Assembly (NCBI GenBank): GCA_012934845.2
Contig: WNNJ02000322.1
Coordinates: 124,001-188,000, forward strand
Source of the DNA: Pomphorhynchus laevis
Lineage: Eukaryota > Acanthocephala > Palaeacanthocephala > Echinorhynchida > Pomphorhynchidae
Direction of reading: 5' to 3'
Length of the DNA stretch: 64,000 nucleotides
Made by a program: the position numbers and the translations under genes. Shown here one piece after another: positions 61,926-64,000 of this stretch. Position 1 is the first letter of the stretch; every line of letters starts with the position of its first letter. The notes under the pieces are model-generated. The model did not search any database. It saw only the letters and a program-made list of their open reading frames with translations, and was not told the origin of the DNA.

Positions 61926-62567
61926 AGCTCCCAGATGCAATCAAGTACAATTAAAAACATATTTAATTACATGTTCATTTTGTAATTTAATTTTTAATTA
62001 AATAAAACAATGCATTTTAACTTTTCATGTATTTTTTATTGATTTGTATTTTTAAAAGTTTAGTAATTAAAATTATAACCAATTGTATTCGGAACAAGTT
62101 TAGCAACAATTTCATATCACAAGTCATTTTGACGTAATTTAATTTGACTTATACAAAAATTAAAGGATGAAACGACTTTACTAAAAAAAGTATTAAATAA
62201 AATGTTTTTATTTATCTTAAAGTATTAACTAAAAATTAAAAAATAATTAACTAAAAATTAATCAATGAAGTGATTAATCGTGAAGTAGTTAATCAATCAT
62301 GAACCAATTCACGAACTCGTTTTATATAAAAGAATTGTTATTGTTAACAATATTTTTTTATTTTATTATTCCTCTCGATGCTATTCCTCTCGATTAAATG
62401 ATCGATTAATAATTTAATTTAATTAATTAAATGATCAATTAATTGTGACCATCCCTATCAATCATTAATGACTTCACCAAATCGTTTTTTAAAACTTCTA
62501 TTTAAAAGAAAATATATAAATATTTTAAAAATTTAAAAAAATATTTAAATATTTAAAATATTTGAAT
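61926..62567. other. AT-rich spacer before the ribozyme array
   Basis: No gene or repeat recognised. TTAATTAATTAAATGATC palindromes near 62,400-62,440. Confidence 0.5.
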
Positions 62568-62699
62568 ACAAACTAAACAGCACCGCCGCCTAGGATCCTC
62601 GCAGGACCAATAAATAAATTAAAGGTTTGATTCAACCAGAACTGTCTATTACACCTATCTCCTTTTCTCTATATATAGAGAGAATTTCATGCTTCTACA

Positions 62700-62748
62700 C
62701 TGCAAGACGGCGTACCGTTTCGGCTTTGAGAAGCCTCATCAGTTGCAG
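62700..62748 (-). ncRNA. Type I hammerhead ribozyme, unit 1
   Basis: Minus strand 5' to 3': stem I CTGCAA; core CTGATGA; stem II GGCTT, loop CTCA, AAGCC; core GAA; stem III ACGG, tetraloop TACG, CCGT; cleavage base C (site GTC); stem I TTGCAG. Every conserved core base is present, all three stems are fully paired, and the stem III loop is a UNCG tetraloop. Cleavage is expected just before TTGCAG. Confidence 0.96.
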
Positions 62749-63050
62749 CAATACAGTGTATACACATGAAAAACATACTATATATAGATTAAAGCAGAAA
62801 GAATTCACTATATGCTAATTGCATGACGTAGCTTGCGCTTTCGAAGTCAATGCAATGCAGTGAATTCTTTTCAGTGTAATAGACATCAGCGGGATCACTA
62901 AATGACCAATATAATATATTACAAACTAAACAGCACCGCCGCCTAGGATCCTCGCAAGACCAATAAATAAATTAAAGGTTTGATTCAACCAGGACTGTCT
63001 ATTACACCCATCTGCTTTTCTCTATATATAGAGAATTTCATGCTTCTACA

Positions 63051-63099
63051 CTGCAAGACGGCGTACCGTTTCGTCTTTGAGAAGCCTCATCAGTTGCAG
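63051..63099 (-). ncRNA. Type I hammerhead ribozyme, unit 2
   Basis: Identical to unit 1 but for one base in stem II (AAGAC in place of AAGCC), which gives a G-A mismatch one pair from the core. The core, stems I and III and the cleavage site are intact. Activity may be lower. Confidence 0.94.
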
Positions 63100-63401
63100 C
63101 AATACAGTGTATACACATAAAAAACATACTATATATAGATTAAAGCAGAAAGAATTCACTATATGCTAATTGCATGACGTAGCTTGCGCTTCCGAAGTCA
63201 ATGCAATGCAGTGAATTCTTTTCAGTGTAATAGACATCAGTGGGATCACTAAATGACCAATATAATATATTACAAACTAAACAGCACCGCCGCCTAGGAT
63301 CCTCGCAAGACCAATAAATAAATTAAAGGTTTGATTCAATCAGGACTGTCTATTACACCTATCTCCTTTTCTCTATATATAGAGAATTTCATGCATTTAT
63401 A

Positions 63402-63450
63402 CTGCAAGACGGCGTACCGTTTCGGCTTTGAGAAGCCTCATCAGTTGCAG
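63402..63450 (-). ncRNA. Type I hammerhead ribozyme, unit 3
   Basis: Same 49 bases as unit 1. The flanking DNA has changed slightly (CATTTATACTG for CTTCTACACTG), so the ribozyme is conserved while its flank drifts. Confidence 0.96.
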
Positions 63451-63752
63451 CAATACAGTGTATACACATGAAAAACATACTATATATAGATTAAGGCAGA
63501 AAGAATTCACTATATGCTAATTGCATGACGTAGCTTGAGCTTTCGAAGTCAATGCAATGCAGTGAATTCTTTTCAGTGTAATAGACATCAGCGGGATCAC
63601 TAAATGACCAATATAATATATTACAAACTAAACAGCACCGCCGCCTAGGATCCTCGCAGGACCAATAAATAAATTAAAGGTTTGATTCAACCAGGACTGT
63701 CTATTACACCCATCTGCTTTTCTCTATATATAGAGAATTTCATGCTTCTACA

Positions 63753-63801
63753 CTGCAAGACGGCGTACCGTTTCGGCTTTGAGAAGCCTCATCAGTTGCA
63801 G
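63753..63801 (-). ncRNA. Type I hammerhead ribozyme, unit 4
   Basis: Same 49 bases as unit 1, with all core bases and stems intact. Confidence 0.96.
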
Positions 63802-64000
63802 CAATACAGTGTATACACATGAAAAACATACTATATATAGATTAAAGCAGAAATAATTCACTATATGCTAATTGCATGACGTAGCTTGCGCTTTCAAAGT
63901 CAATGCAATGCAGTGAATTCTTTTCAGTGTAATAGACATCAGCGGGATCACTAAATGACCAATATAATATATTACAAACTAAACAGCACCGCCGCCTAGG

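Larger units (their letters stand above)
62568..64000 (-). repeat. Hammerhead-ribozyme tandem array (retrozyme or satellite)
   Basis: Unit starts (ACAAACTAAACAGCACCGCC) at 62,568, 62,921, 63,272, 63,623 and 63,974: periods 353, 351, 351, 351. The array runs off the window. Units differ at only a few positions. Each has one 49-nt type I hammerhead on the minus strand, a perfect 11-bp inverted pair GTCTATTACAC/GTGTAATAGAC, and a second dyad from AGAATTCACT to AGTGAATTCT. Minus transcripts would self-cleave to about 351-nt monomers with a rod-like fold. There is no protein frame across units. Animal retrozymes and hammerhead satellites share this plan. Confidence 0.93.

Noticed and set aside
62627-62818. 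63-codon plus ORF in the ribozyme array
   Set aside because: It runs across the antisense of the ribozyme, is not kept in the other units, and unit length 351 with small indels does not preserve it.

Overview
The window is nuclear DNA of an animal, probably an invertebrate. It is strongly AT-rich and gene-poor. It holds two host genes with GT-AG introns, both on the + strand. The first encodes a DHHC-type protein S-acyltransferase of the ZDHHC2/15/20 group: nine coding exons between 19,874 and 45,328 that join in phase into 311 codons. The second, starting 199 bp downstream, encodes a divergent ribosomal protein eL31: two coding exons between 45,528 and 47,546, 125 codons. I cannot name the species. 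Short introns (45, 48 and 58 bp) next to a 17-kb transposon-filled intron, and a fast-evolving eL31, are the main clues.

The rest is mostly mobile DNA. Positions 1-20 kb hold an AT-rich repeat block, Penelope-like element (PLE) remnants cut by LINE insertions, two well-preserved LINEs (one with a CXC-type cysteine-rich ORF1 protein, one CR1-like), a degraded CR1-like copy with three nested insertions, a tail-to-tail LINE pair, and a PLE GIY-YIG endonuclease remnant. From 20.1 to 37.1 kb, intron 2 of the acyltransferase gene is filled with two sister CR1-like LINE families, called LINE-A and LINE-B here. LINE-A has a 5' region built of 19-bp tandem repeats, and two LINE-A 5' halves lie in opposite orientation about 7 kb apart. 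From 37 to 47.5 kb the remaining exons alternate with a PLE reverse transcriptase, foldback repeats and a tRNA-derived SINE.

From 47.5 to 62.5 kb the DNA is AT-rich repeat: foldback elements, a second PLE family with a GIY-YIG domain, two more SINE copies, a LINE endonuclease fragment and a TA microsatellite. Two small minus-strand ORFs there are unidentified. The repeat at the left edge recurs in inverted orientation near 60.5-61 kb.

The standout is at the right edge. A tandem array with a 351-bp period (62,568 to the window end, four units plus the start of a fifth) carries in every unit, on the minus strand, a textbook 49-nt type I hammerhead ribozyme: complete catalytic core, three stems, a UACG tetraloop and a GUC cleavage site. 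The array looks like a retrozyme or hammerhead satellite whose transcripts would cut themselves into about 351-nt monomers. Separately, three copies of the SINE carry a hammerhead-like core in permuted order with a covarying stem II.
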